Shown here: positions 25,421 to 33,315 of the stretch, in pieces
Layout of the letters: every line of letters starts with the position of its first letter
Numbering within the stretch: the first letter of the stretch is position 1
Assembly: GCF_003002815.1 (NCBI RefSeq)
Contig: NZ_PVTF01000019.1
Coordinates: 62,001-126,000, forward strand
Origin: Umezawaea tangerina
GTDB lineage: Bacteria; Actinomycetota; Actinomycetes; Mycobacteriales; Pseudonocardiaceae
Direction of reading: 5' to 3'
DNA: 64,000 nt
Translations under genes and position numbers: made by a program
The notes under the pieces: generated by a model
Told to the model about the DNA's origin: nothing
What the model saw: only the letters and a program-made list of their open reading frames with translations
Databases searched by the model: none

Positions 25421-25510
25421 ACGGGTGAGACGCGTGGGAGGATTCCGCGTGCGAAGATCACCCTTCGACACTGACGGACTCGTCCATCCGGGCGAGCGGG
25501 GAAGACCACC

Positions 25511-25912
25511 ATGAAGGAGCGCACCGCGGTGATTCCCGAGGAGCTCAAGTACACCGAGGAGCACGAGTGGGTGCAGCGCACAGGTGACGCCACCGTGCGC
25601 ATCGGCATCACCGACTACGCCCAGGAGCAGCTGGGGGACGTCGTGTTCGTCCAGCTGCCCGAGCTCGGCGAGACGGTCGACGTCGGGCAGACGCTCGGTG
25701 AGGTGGAGTCCACCAAGAGCGTCTCGGACATCTACGCGCCGCTCGCCGGCGAGGTGGTCGCCCGCAACGACTCGCTCGACCAGCAGCCCGACCTGGTCAA
25801 CTCCGATCCGTACGGCGAGGGCTGGATGATCGAACTGCGGCTGGGCGACCCCGGCGCGGTCGACGACCTGCTCGACGCGACCGCGTACCAAGAGCTGGCG
25901 GCGGGGGAGTGA
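25511..25912 (+). CDS. gcvH: Glycine cleavage system H protein
   Basis: The H protein carries the lipoyl-lysine in ESTKSVSDIYAPL (Lys about residue 77) and the flanking YTEEHEWV, ITDYAQEQLGDVVFVQLPELG and NSDPYGEGWMI motifs. It shuttles the aminomethyl group between the P, T and L proteins. Length 133 is normal. ATG 25511 follows GCGGGGAAG; GTG 25529 is an alternative. gcvP is 17 kb away behind a glycine riboswitch, while gcvH itself has no riboswitch. Confidence 0.95.
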   Translation: MKERTAVIPEELKYTEEHEWVQRTGDATVRIGITDYAQEQLGDVVFVQLPELGETVDVGQTLGEVESTKSVSDIYAPLAGEVVARNDSLDQQPDLVNSDPYGEGWMIELRLGDPGAVDDLLDATAYQELAAGE

Positions 25913-26025
25913 CGACGATCTTCCGACGTCTTCTCGGCCTCTTCGGGAGCCGCTCCTCGGGTGAGGGATCGGGCACGATAGGTTCTAGTGGTCTCGACGG
26001 TTCCAGCAGCAGGAGGAGAGCTCAG

Positions 26026-26490
26026 GTGAGCATGAACGACGGGCCAGGCGTTCCGCCAGAGCAGTCCCCGGAGCGGACCTCCGTTTTCCGGGCGGATTTC
26101 CTCGCCGACGTGGAGGGCGCGGAAGCGCCCGCGAAGGAGCCCGCGGTCGCGGGGGTCGACGCACTCCCCGCCGGGTCAGCCCTGCTGGTGGTGAAGCGCG
26201 GCCCGAACGCGGGGTCCAGGTTCCTGCTCGACCGCGACACCACCAGCGCGGGTAGGCACCCGGACAGCGACATCTTCCTCGACGACGTGACGGTCTCCCG
26301 GCGCCATGCCGAGTTCCGCCGCGAAGGCGGGGAGTTCGTGGTCATCGACGTGGGCAGCCTCAACGGCACCTACGTCAACCGCGAGCCGGTGGACCAGGCA
26401 GTGCTGGCGAACGGCGACGAGGTCCAGATCGGCAAGTTCCGCCTCGTGTTCCTGACCGGTCCGGGAGCCGGGGGCCAGGGGGCGCAGTGA
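26026..26490 (+). CDS. garA: FHA-domain regulator GarA/OdhI
   Basis: The C-terminal FHA domain is almost textbook (SAGRHPDSDIFLDDVTVSRRHAEF, GSLNGTYVNREPV, GDEVQIGKFRLVFLTGP). The N-terminal tail holds the kinase motif ERTSVFRADF. GarA binds and inhibits 2-oxoglutarate dehydrogenase and activates glutamate synthesis until phosphorylated on the tail. Mycobacterial and corynebacterial homologues have two threonines (ETTSVFRADF); here the first is Arg, leaving only Thr18. The GTG start 26026 has GGAGGAGAG upstream, and an ATG lies two codons further. It sits between gcvH and ftsR. Confidence 0.93.
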   Translation: MSMNDGPGVPPEQSPERTSVFRADFLADVEGAEAPAKEPAVAGVDALPAGSALLVVKRGPNAGSRFLLDRDTTSAGRHPDSDIFLDDVTVSRRHAEFRREGGEFVVIDVGSLNGTYVNREPVDQAVLANGDEVQIGKFRLVFLTGPGAGGQGAQ

Positions 26491-27191
26491 CGGCTGCCGG
26501 GCGGCCGCAGCGCGGTGGGTTGAGCATCGGGGCGGTGCTGTCGCAGCTTCGCCCCGAGTTCCCCGACGTGACCATCTCGAAGATCCGCTTCCTGGAGTCC
26601 GAGGGGCTGGTCCGCCCGGCACGCACCGCCTCGGGGTACCGGCAGTTCACCTCGGCCGACGTCGAGCGGCTGCGCTTCGTCCTGGCCGCCCAACGGGACC
26701 ACTACCTCCCGTTGAAGGTCATCAAGCAGCAGCTCGACACCGCCGAGGAGCCGCCGAGGCGCGCGCTCGCGGCCGTCGAGGGCGTGCCGACCGTCGAGCA
26801 CTTCGAGCAGCCGTCCAGCACGTCGAGGCTGACCCGCGAGGAGTTCCTCGCGCAGGCGGGCATCAGCAAGACCATGCTGGCGGACCTGGAGCAGTACGGG
26901 ATCATCCGCGCGGGCGCGGCCGGGTTCTACGACCCGGACTCGGTGGTCGTCGCGACGACCGTGCGCGCGATGACCGAATACGGCATCGAACCGCGGCACC
27001 TCCGCGCATTCCGGGCGTCCGCCGACCGCGAAGTCGGATTGCTGGAGCAGATCGTCACGCCGATGTACCGGCAGCGCGATCCCGAAGCGCGCGGCCGAGC
27101 CGACGAAGTGCTCCGGGAATTGGCAGTGCTGTCCGTCACGTTGCACACACTGCTGGTGAAGGCCGGTCTGCGGGGTGTCGCAGGTGGATAG
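26487..27191 (+). CDS. ftsR: MerR-family regulator FtsR
   Basis: The N-terminal MerR HTH (LSIGAVLSQLRPEFPDVTISKIRFLESEGLV in part, ASGYRQFTSADVERLRFVLAAQRDHYLPLKVI) is followed by a longer effector region with LTREEFLAQAGISKTMLADLEQYGII and a C-terminal dimer helix. The position between garA and the DUF151 gene matches mycobacterial Rv1828 and corynebacterial FtsR, which activate ftsZ. The GTG start overlaps the garA stop (GTGA). Confidence 0.9.
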   Translation: MTAAGRPQRGGLSIGAVLSQLRPEFPDVTISKIRFLESEGLVRPARTASGYRQFTSADVERLRFVLAAQRDHYLPLKVIKQQLDTAEEPPRRALAAVEGVPTVEHFEQPSSTSRLTREEFLAQAGISKTMLADLEQYGIIRAGAAGFYDPDSVVVATTVRAMTEYGIEPRHLRAFRASADREVGLLEQIVTPMYRQRDPEARGRADEVLRELAVLSVTLHTLLVKAGLRGVAGG

Positions 27192-27363
27192 CGATATCGC
27201 CGGTACCGGACCGGTCTGACCCCGTTGTCCGCATCGTGATGTCGAAGTGGGCTCCAATGGGGCAACCTGCCCGCTTGGCGGGTAGCGTCGAAGATGTACG
27301 TGGAGGATCCTCGTGGTCGTACGGGGACGCCGTGGTTCAGCGCGCTGAGGGAGGCGATACCCG

Positions 27364-27837
27364 ATGAGCGAAATGCGCGTCGTGGGTGTGCGGGTGGAGC
27401 TGCCCGCCAACCAGCCGATCCTGTTGCTGCGCGAAACCGAGGGCGAGCGGTACCTGCCGATCTGGATCGGATCGGTCGAGGCGACCGCCATCGCCCTGGA
27501 ACAGCAGGGTGTGCGGCCCGTGCGGCCCCTCACCCACGACCTCCTCAAGGACGTCATCGGCGCCCTGGGGCGTCAGCTGGAACAGGTCCGGATCACAGAT
27601 CTGCAAGAGGGCACCTACTACGCCGAGCTGGTCTTCGACGGCGACGTGCGGGTGTCGGCCCGGCCCAGCGACTCCGTGGCGCTCGCGCTGCGGGTCGGGG
27701 TGCCGATCCACGCCGACGAGTCCGTGCTCGCCGAGGCGGGGCTGATCATCCCGGACGAGCAGGAGGACGAGGTCGAGAAGTTCCGCGAGTTCCTCGACTC
27801 CATCTCGCCGGAGGACTTCCGCGGCGCCGACACCTGA
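27364..27837 (+). CDS. DUF151 / bifunctional nuclease-domain protein
   Basis: This is a 157-residue protein of the BFN family: MRVVGVRVELPANQPILLLRE, YLPIWIGSVEATAIALEQQG, RPLTHDLLKDV and an acidic tail (DEQEDEVEKFREFLDSISPEDF). It is the Rv1829-type member of the core block. Some plant and Thermotoga relatives show nuclease activity, but the bacterial role is unsettled. ATG 27364 follows GAGGGAGGCG. A perfect terminator follows. Confidence 0.9.
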   Translation: MSEMRVVGVRVELPANQPILLLRETEGERYLPIWIGSVEATAIALEQQGVRPVRPLTHDLLKDVIGALGRQLEQVRITDLQEGTYYAELVFDGDVRVSARPSDSVALALRVGVPIHADESVLAEAGLIIPDEQEDEVEKFREFLDSISPEDFRGADT

Positions 27838-27852
27838 GATCGAACCTGAACG

Positions 27853-27897
27853 CGCCGAGAAGGCCACCCACGGGTCTCGTGGGTGGCCTTCTCGGCG
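27853..27897 (+). terminator. Terminator with perfect 20-bp stem
   Basis: Bases 27853-27872 pair perfectly with 27878-27897 around a GGTCT loop, 16 bases after the DUF151 stop. It closes the gcvH-garA-ftsR-DUF151 block. Confidence 0.9.
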
Positions 27898-28050
27898 TCT
27901 GGGCCTCGTTACGCTGGCGACGCAGCGTGACGACCGCTCGGGCGAGGCCCGCTTACGGCGGTCACACGGTCGCGCTACCCAACGTCATTGGCGTTCGGCT
28001 AAACGATCACTAAACGTCACTCGAACGGTGAGGCGGGCGCATTCTCTCAC

Positions 28051-28069
28051 CCTCAACCTGAGGTTGAGG
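28051..28069 (+). promoter_or_regulatory. Perfect palindrome CCTCAACCT-G-AGGTTGAGG, MerR-type operator
   Basis: Nine-base arms around a single G lie 24 bases ahead of the -35 element of the downstream merR gene. MerR-family proteins of this core block bind similar CTCAAC/GTTGAG dyads, so autoregulation by the gene at 28245 (or by FtsR) is the simplest reading. Confidence 0.65.
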
Positions 28070-28092
28070 AAAGACCCGTCCCGCGCGTCGCG

Positions 28093-28121
28093 TTGACCTG
28101 CCCCCAACCCGGTCCTACCGT
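28093..28121 (+). promoter_or_regulatory. SigA-type promoter of the second merR gene
   Basis: TTGACC (28093-28098) and TACCGT (28116-28121) have a 17-base spacer, a good match to the primary actinobacterial promoter. The CDS start (28245) lies about 120 bases downstream, so the leader is long. Confidence 0.6.
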
Positions 28122-28244
28122 CGAACTCGAGTGAATTGCGACGATGTGATTCCACAGCGCAGCAGCTTCACGGCCGGTGTTCTCCGTCCGCGGGAACAAC
28201 CGGTGACGGTCGCCGGTCGTCAGGCCGGCCGAGGGGAGGCAGGC

Positions 28245-28811
28245 GTGGCAGAGGAAGCGCCCATCCGGGCCGGATCCGGGGAACAAGGTGAGCTGTTCCC
28301 GGACTCCTCGCTGCCAGACGAGTACGTCGGCTACCGCGGGCCCGCCGCGTGCCAGATCTCCGGGATCACCTACCGCCAGCTCGACTACTGGGCGCGCACC
28401 GGACTGGTCAACCCGACCATAAGGAGTGCGCAGGGCTCCGGCAGCCAGCGGCTGTACTCGTTCAAGGACATCCTGGTCCTCAAGGTCGTGAAGCGCCTGC
28501 TGGACACCGGCGTCTCGTTGCAGAACATCAGGGTCGCCGTCGACCACCTGCGCCAGCGCGGCGTGCAGGACCTGGCCCGGATCACGCTGTTCAGCGACGG
28601 CACCACCGTCTACGAGTGCACCTCCGCCGAAGAGGTCGTCGACCTCCTGCAAGGGGGCCAAGGGGTGTTCGGCATCGCGGTCAGCGGTGCGATGCGGGAG
28701 ATCAGCGGGACGATCCACGAGTTCCCGGCCGAGCGGGTGGACGGCGCGGAGATCGACCCGGTGAGCGAGGACGAGCTTTCCCGGCGGCGGCGGAACCGGG
28801 CGATCGGCTGA
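28245..28811 (+). CDS. MerR-family regulator of the conserved core block
   Basis: The HTH begins at GPAACQISGITYRQLDYWARTGLV, with the wing GSQRLYSFKDILVLKVVKRLLDTGVSLQNIRVAVDHL. The C-terminal region (LARITLFSDGTTVYECTSAEEVVDLLQ) resembles mycobacterial Rv1830. GTG 28245 has the site GAGGGGAGGCAGGC; an upstream in-frame ATG-like start at 28131 is less likely. Homologues affect cell division and antibiotic tolerance in mycobacteria. It is the last core gene before the accessory region. Confidence 0.88.
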   Translation: MAEEAPIRAGSGEQGELFPDSSLPDEYVGYRGPAACQISGITYRQLDYWARTGLVNPTIRSAQGSGSQRLYSFKDILVLKVVKRLLDTGVSLQNIRVAVDHLRQRGVQDLARITLFSDGTTVYECTSAEEVVDLLQGGQGVFGIAVSGAMREISGTIHEFPAERVDGAEIDPVSEDELSRRRRNRAIG

Positions 28812-28873
28812 TTGGTCGGTTCGTGTTGGTTGTGGGTGTTGATGCTTGCTGCTGTTGGCTCGTGGTTGGGCAT

Positions 28874-29038
28874 GGGGTACGGGCTGCGGTGGTGTGATCG
28901 ATTTGACTTGGGGCCCCTCTTTTTGGGCTTCGTCGGGCGAAAAAGGGCAGGTGGTAGAGCCTGCCCGCCGACTAATTTTAAGCCCAAAAACCCCAAGTAA
29001 AATCGATCACGGTTGGGTGCTTCCGGTGCGTTCCGGCG
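28874..29038 (+). repeat. Dispersed palindromic-end repeat, copy 2
   Basis: Nearly identical core to copies 1 and 3 (GATTTGACTTGGGG...CCCCAAGTAAAATC, 28899-29006). It stands exactly at the border between the conserved core block and the accessory region. Confidence 0.85.
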
Positions 29039-29096
29039 GGGTGGGTTGGAACTTCCGGCGGGGAGGGTTGGACGTTCCGGCGGGGCGGGTTGGACT
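29031..29096 (+). repeat. 22-bp tandem repeat, three copies
   Basis: Three consecutive units each start TTCCGGCGGGG and end GGGTTGGA.. (29031, 29053, 29075). Noncoding. Confidence 0.85.
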
Positions 29097-29220
29097 CAGC
29101 GTCGTGGTGGTGGGGTTGGGTTTCGTCACTGGTGATCTTGTGTGGGGTGTTCTTTCCCTTCGTTGTTGGTCCGCTGCCCGTTCTGTGAGCGGGGCAGGGA
29201 TGCGGGAGCCAGCGCCGTGA

Positions 29221-29532
29221 TCATGGATTCGTTCGACGTTTGCCGATGACGGCTGCGGCGATGATGCACGCGGTGATTCCACCCAGCAGGACTGCGGCCA
29301 CCACGGAGGGCGGTACGAGTGGCTTGAGGATGAACTGCGCCGCTAGTGACCAGCCCGCGAGCGCCACGACATAGGTGGAGACGGCAAGTCGCTTGCCTCG
29401 CGATTTCCACCGCACCACACCCGCGACGACGACCAGCAGCAACCCGCCCACGCCGATCAAGTACCCCACCCGAGCCCCCCTGTTCGTCCGCTGTCGACGC
29501 ACTTGGGATACCCGGTATCGCATGACTTCCAT
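29221..29532 (-). CDS. Small three-helix membrane protein
   Basis: The 103-residue product has three hydrophobic segments (VGYLIGVGGLLLVVVAGVV, LAVSTYVVALAGWSLAAQFIL, VVAAVLLGGITACIIAAAVI) and basic ends (RWKSRGKR, GKRRTNP). No family is recognised. A second, frameshifted copy lies at 30286-30594. Being tied to the repeated site, it could be a holin-like or immunity/membrane component of a mobile module. Starts at ATG 29532 or ATG 29520 are both possible. Confidence 0.55.
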   Translation of the reverse strand: MEVMRYRVSQVRRQRTNRGARVGYLIGVGGLLLVVVAGVVRWKSRGKRLAVSTYVVALAGWSLAAQFILKPLVPPSVVAAVLLGGITACIIAAAVIGKRRTNP

Positions 29533-29627
29533 TGCGGCGAATGGCCGCCTTCACCGAGGTGGCAACCTTCGCAAGACCGGGCCGATCGAGGTACCCACTC
29601 TGATCAGAGAGCACGGCAGCGGCGTCG

Positions 29628-30083
29628 ATGCTTACGTCTTCGCAACACACGCCCTTCGAGAACTGGACGAAGAGTCAATCCGAGTTGCTCGGGACAGTGG
29701 AGTTGGATGTGGATTGGACCGTGCCGGTCGAGGACATGCGGCAGGAACTGCGGCGTGCGCTGGAGGGCGTGGACCTGTGGGACGGGCGGGTGTGCGTGTT
29801 GCAGGTGACGGACGCGGTGAACTCGTTCGTGCGGGTACGGGCGTTGGTCAGCGCGCCGGACGCCCCGCGGTTGTGGGATCTGCGGTGCCTGGTGCGGGAG
29901 CACCTGGTCGACTGGCTGCGGCGCCGGGAACCCGGAGCACTTCCGCAGGTGCGGGTCAACGCGTTGGCGGCCGCCGTGCCGTCGGGTGATGTGCGCGGCC
30001 GAGGGGACCACGACCCGGACGCGCGGGTGTTCGGGGAGAGCGTGGACGGCGAGGAGCGGGTCAAGGCGTTCGGTGGCAACTAG
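29628..30083 (+). pseudogene. C-terminal fragment of an MscS-type mechanosensitive channel
   Basis: The frame reads TPFENWTKSQSELLGTVELD, then VDWTVPVEDMRQELRRAL, LWDGRVCVLQVTDAVNSF and LWDLRCLVREHLVDWLRR. This is the cytoplasmic vestibule of the actinobacterial MscS family. The transmembrane N-terminal part is missing; the similarity begins exactly inside the 25-bp site at 29632-29656. An ATG at 29628 exists but a bare vestibule cannot be a channel. It shares a CTAG stop overlap with the fragment on the other strand. Confidence 0.75.
29632..29656 (+). repeat. 25-bp att-like site 1
   Basis: This is a member of the six-copy family with consensus TTRCGYCTTCGCAACACA followed by YRCCSTT. It is followed by CGAGAACTGGA and then the MscS vestibule reading frame. 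The first 14 bases can form a TTRCG-TCTT-CGCAA mini-hairpin. Confidence 0.9.
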
Positions 30084-30255
30084 TTCTCCAGTTCCTGCGC
30101 GATGCGCTTCGCGACCTCGTAGGTGTCACCGATCGGCTTGGTCGGGAACTCGGTGGTCTGCGAGGTCCGCAAGCTCAAACGCCCGATCAACGACCGGCTG
30201 GTGGAGAACTCGGCGAACGGGACTCCGCCCGGCAGCAGGCCTTTCGAGTACGTGC
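30080..30255 (-). pseudogene. Unassigned C-terminal gene fragment
   Basis: A minus-strand frame of ~58 codons ends ...EFPTKPIGDTYEVAKRIAQE-LEN-stop and has no start codon. Codon use looks coding, but the family is not recognised. It is cut off by the repeat at 30283. Confidence 0.3.
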
Positions 30256-30285
30256 GTGGCTACAACGCTGATGGCACGCTGCGAT

Positions 30286-30594
30286 CACGGATTCGTTCGA
30301 CGTTTACCGATGACGGCCGCAGCGAGAATGCCCGCGGTGATGCCACCCAGCAGGACCGCGGCCACCACGGAGTGCGGTACGAGTGGCTTGAGGAGGAACT
30401 GCGCCACCAGTGACCCGCCCGCGAGCGCCACGACGTAGGCGAAGAGCGCAAGCCGCTTGCCTCGCGATTTCCGCCGCACCACACCGCGACGACGACCAGG
30501 AGCAACCCGCCCACACCGATCAAGTACCCCACCCGAGCCCCCGTGTTCCTCCGCTGTCGACGCACTGGGATACCCCGTATTCGCATGACTCCAC
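30286..30594 (-). pseudogene. Frameshifted copy of the three-helix membrane protein
   Basis: The C-terminal two helices are intact (FAYVVALAGGSLVAQFLLKP, SVVAAVLLGGITAGILAAAV). A single C is missing around 30482 relative to the left copy (ACACCGCGACG against ACACCCGCGACG), which throws the N-terminal helix (VGYLIGVGGLLLVVVA) out of frame. Confidence 0.7.
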
Positions 30595-30692
30595 TGCGGC
30601 GGATGGCCGCCTTCACCGAGGTGGCGATCTTTGCAAGACCGGGTCGATCGGGATACCCGCTCCGATCAGTACATGAACTCGCGGCTCCTTGG

Positions 30693-30717
30693 TTGCGCCT
30701 TCGCAACACACGCCGTT
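30693..30717 (+). repeat. 25-bp att-like site 2
   Basis: It carries TTGCGCCTTCGCAACACA and the CGCCGTT end, followed by CGAGAACTGGA as in site 1. It borders the NACHT interval on the left. Confidence 0.9.
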
Positions 30718-30753
30718 CGAGAACTGGATCAATTCCTGACGGGATGAAGATCA

Positions 30754-32982
30754 TTATCGAGTGGATGGAGCGGGCTGCGGTGGGGAATGAGCAAGATAGT
30801 GCTGCAATTCTCGGTGGCGGAACTGGTAGCCGATACCGGCTTGGCGGATCAGACCCGCTTGGTAGCACCAGTTGAGGAATTGACCGAGCCGCCACGGCAA
30901 TGGTCGAGTCGTGAACGGTCGCCTAATGCAGAACAGAAGAGCAACATAACGGGTTCCGGCGAGCCCAAACCTGAGGCCGAACGTAAGTCCAAACGCGACC
31001 ACAACCACGACCGCGAACACGAGTCCAGGCACGAATACGAGCCGGGCCGCGAACACGAGCCCGATCACAAGCCCGAACACGAGGCCGATCACGAGGCCAC
31101 CCGCTAGATCGAACTTGACGATTTCGCGCGGATCCCACGACGCAGCTGTCCTGTCGTCCGCGAGCCCCTCTACAAACCCGAACACGAACCCGGCCGTGAG
31201 CCCGATCACAAGCCCGGCCGTGAGCCCGAGCATAAACCCGTTTGCGAGCCCGAACACGAGCCCGCTCACGAGCCCAATCACAGGCCCGAGCCCGAGCCCG
31301 ATCACGAGTCCGAACCCGAGCCCTCCCGCAAGATGACCGGCAAACTGACGGCGGCCTCGTCGGGTTCGGAGCTTGCTGATGTTGATGAGAGCTGGCGCAG
31401 GCCAGAGCTCTGACCATGATGCGTAGGCCATGTAGACGACCCCGATCATCGGACTACCCGCGCCGACCACCTGACGAACGCTGAAGCCAATGCCAACCTG
31501 TACCAGCAGGATCGGGGTAGCGATGAGCCAGATCAGGGCGAACGCTGCCAGTACTGTAATGCGAACACGGTTGACCCCAGCAAGTGGCCATAACTGGTGC
31601 AAAACGAGATCAGTGCCGGATAGCGGCACGCCGCCCAGGGTGCGACCGATCCTGGCGTTATGCTCAAGGTAGCTGGCAAGCACACGGAGCCACTGGTGAA
31701 CTAGGTGGTCGGGGTAGCACTGTTCTGAAAGTTCGGCAGCAACCATATGGGCGGCGACGGCGGCGGGGATGAAGTGTTCCAGTAGGTGATCTCGTACCAA
31801 CTCGGGGCTGTTCGCGCTGAGCCTGGTCAATGCCACGGGATCACGTAGATAGCTTCCGGTTTCCGGTTCCCGCTGCTCGTAGACAGTGGTGGCCAGGGTC
31901 AGTCGCCACGGCGTAGACAGGCCGACAGCCAGGACAGCGCCGGGGTGGTCGGTGATGGTGTCCAAGACCGGTCGCCAGCGGGTCACGTCGGTCACGCGGG
32001 ATCGGATGAACTGTGCAGCCTTTGCTGAGTCGACCGCGCGGATTTCGACGCGTGCCGCGTCGTGTGCCCAGACCCGGACCTCCCTCAAAGCCTGATACTG
32101 GCCGCTGCGGCAGGTAAGCACCAGTGGCGCCACGTCGCGCCCATGCTGGTAGGCATTGAGTGCTTGGACAGCGCGAGCCGCTCGCGAGGCGTAGCCAGGA
32201 GTCTGGTCGGCGTCCATCTCGTCCAGGCCGTCGACGACCGGTAGAATCAAACCCCCGTCAAGGAGTGCTTCGGCCGACGAGCGCGTCAGAAGGTAAGCCT
32301 CGACAAGGTGCTCGATCAACCATCCGCGAAGAGGGCGTTCGGTGTCCCAGGCCGCCGCCGACACCCGAACCGGCACTGCGTCGCCGGGCTCTCTATCTGT
32401 AAGTAGTCCGAGTGCCAGTTCCAGCGCCAGCACCGTCTTCCCGGCACCGGGAGCACCGGTGATGACCAACCGCTGCGGGTGCAGAGCCCGGTAGTAGGCC
32501 ACCACGTCGTTGAGACGGCCCACAGGCTCGGCGTGGCGGGCGTCGTGGGCAAGCGCCGAGCGGAAGTCGAAATCCACATCGATCGTGCGCCCCTGCCCGC
32601 CCAACAACTGCGTCCGGGCCTGTCCCTCCCTGCGCTGTACCTCGGTGGCTAATCGCGCCGCCACCTCCATCGCGACTGGATGCGCGGATCGCAGCGCACG
32701 CGCCGACTGCCGAGCCGACAGGAACGCCACCGCCAGCGCAGCCAGCGCCACCACGGCGGACACCGGGTCGACATCACCGACCTTCGCCTGCGGTATCAGC
32801 CTCACCCCCATCCCGACTGCCACAGCCACACACAAGGCCGCACCAACCCCGTACACCAGCCCAGAACGGTTACCACTGCCAGTCATCACCTTGATCCCGA
32901 CCCACCCATCCCACATGTCGATAGCCGGAGACACTGCCGACGTTGTCCAGCCGAACACGACCGCGCCGAACAAGTTGCCCAC
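30754..32982 (-). CDS. NACHT NTPase with multi-pass glycine-rich membrane tail
   Basis: The N-terminus has two hydrophobic helices (~40-65, ~70-90). The NACHT domain follows with Walker A GAPGAGKT (~176) and Walker B LILPVVDGLDEMD, then TCRSGQY and helical segments. From ~residue 480 the chain is membrane-like. A long run of GLVIGL..G / GLVFGL..G units is followed by a soluble end (YQFRHRELQHYLA) typical of bacterial NACHT proteins. Bacterial NACHTs (STAND NTPases) are established phage-defence ATPases. The tail suggests a membrane-disrupting effector, which is inference. The GTG start 32982 is tentative; ATG 32886 is an alternative. It fills the interval between sites 2 and 3. Confidence 0.85.
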   Translation of the reverse strand: MGNLFGAVVFGWTTSAVSPAIDMWDGWVGIKVMTGSGNRSGLVYGVGAALCVAVAVGMGVRLIPQAKVGDVDPVSAVVALAALAVAFLSARQSARALRSAHPVAMEVAARLATEVQRREGQARTQLLGGQGRTIDVDFDFRSALAHDARHAEPVGRLNDVVAYYRALHPQRLVITGAPGAGKTVLALELALGLLTDREPGDAVPVRVSAAAWDTERPLRGWLIEHLVEAYLLTRSSAEALLDGGLILPVVDGLDEMDADQTPGYASRAARAVQALNAYQHGRDVAPLVLTCRSGQYQALREVRVWAHDAARVEIRAVDSAKAAQFIRSRVTDVTRWRPVLDTITDHPGAVLAVGLSTPWRLTLATTVYEQREPETGSYLRDPVALTRLSANSPELVRDHLLEHFIPAAVAAHMVAAELSEQCYPDHLVHQWLRVLASYLEHNARIGRTLGGVPLSGTDLVLHQLWPLAGVNRVRITVLAAFALIWLIATPILLVQVGIGFSVRQVVGAGSPMIGVVYMAYASWSELWPAPALINISKLRTRRGRRQFAGHLAGGLGFGLVIGLGLGPVIGLVSGLVFGLANGFMLGLTAGLVIGLTAGFVFGFVEGLADDRTAASWDPREIVKFDLAGGLVIGLVFGLVIGLVFAARLVFVPGLVFAVVVVVAFGLTFGLRFGLAGTRYVALLFCIRRPFTTRPLPWRLGQFLNWCYQAGLIRQAGIGYQFRHRELQHYLAHSPPQPAPSTR

Positions 32983-33290
32983 CCAAACGACCTAGGTTGA
33001 CTGCTCGTGCGTTAGTTCGTCACACCCCTGCATCGCCCATCCACGCCGCATCGTTATGGCCCGAACGAATGGCCCTCCACGGCTCACGCGTTTTCGGCGC
33101 TCCGCCTGCTCCGCTCCAGCCTCAGCACATCGCTGACATCCAGACCGATCATCGTCGGCATCCCCTCGGCTGGCTAAGCCGCGCAAGCAACGCGATCCGC
33201 AAGGTATGTCTGGACACCGCAGAGTCCAGCCGGAGGGAGCGTCAGTGACTCGCAGCCGTGCTGACGCATACGGCGGACGACTGGCATTGG

Positions 33291-33315
33291 TTGCGTCTTC
33301 GCAACACATACCCTT
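33291..33315 (+). repeat. 25-bp att-like site 3
   Basis: TTGCGTCTTCGCAACACA with a TACCCTT end. It lies about 300 bases beyond the NACHT start. Confidence 0.9.

Larger units (their letters stand above)
29219..29667. repeat. ~430-bp direct repeat, left copy
   Basis: It aligns along its whole length with 30283-30728. It contains the small membrane gene at 29221-29532 and ends with att-like site 1 plus the bases CGAGAACTGGA. Differences are scattered substitutions and a few indels. Confidence 0.9.
30283..30728. repeat. ~430-bp direct repeat, right copy
   Basis: It aligns with 29219-29667, including the terminal site and CGAGAACTGGA. After 30728 the two copies diverge completely (MscS vestibule on the left, NACHT gene end on the right). 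Confidence 0.9.

Noticed and set aside
25440-25510. A glycine riboswitch in front of gcvH
   Set aside because: None of the aptamer core words found before gcvP occur here.
29126-29650. Minus-strand frame starting MCCEDV across site 1
   Set aside because: The MCCED start is simply the reverse reading of the 25-bp site and recurs at other sites; the credible gene here is the three-helix protein in another frame.
30990-31340. Short periodic DNA repeats as a CRISPR or regulatory array
   Set aside because: The ~12-base periodicity is explained by codons of the GLVIGL/GLVFGL units in the NACHT protein.
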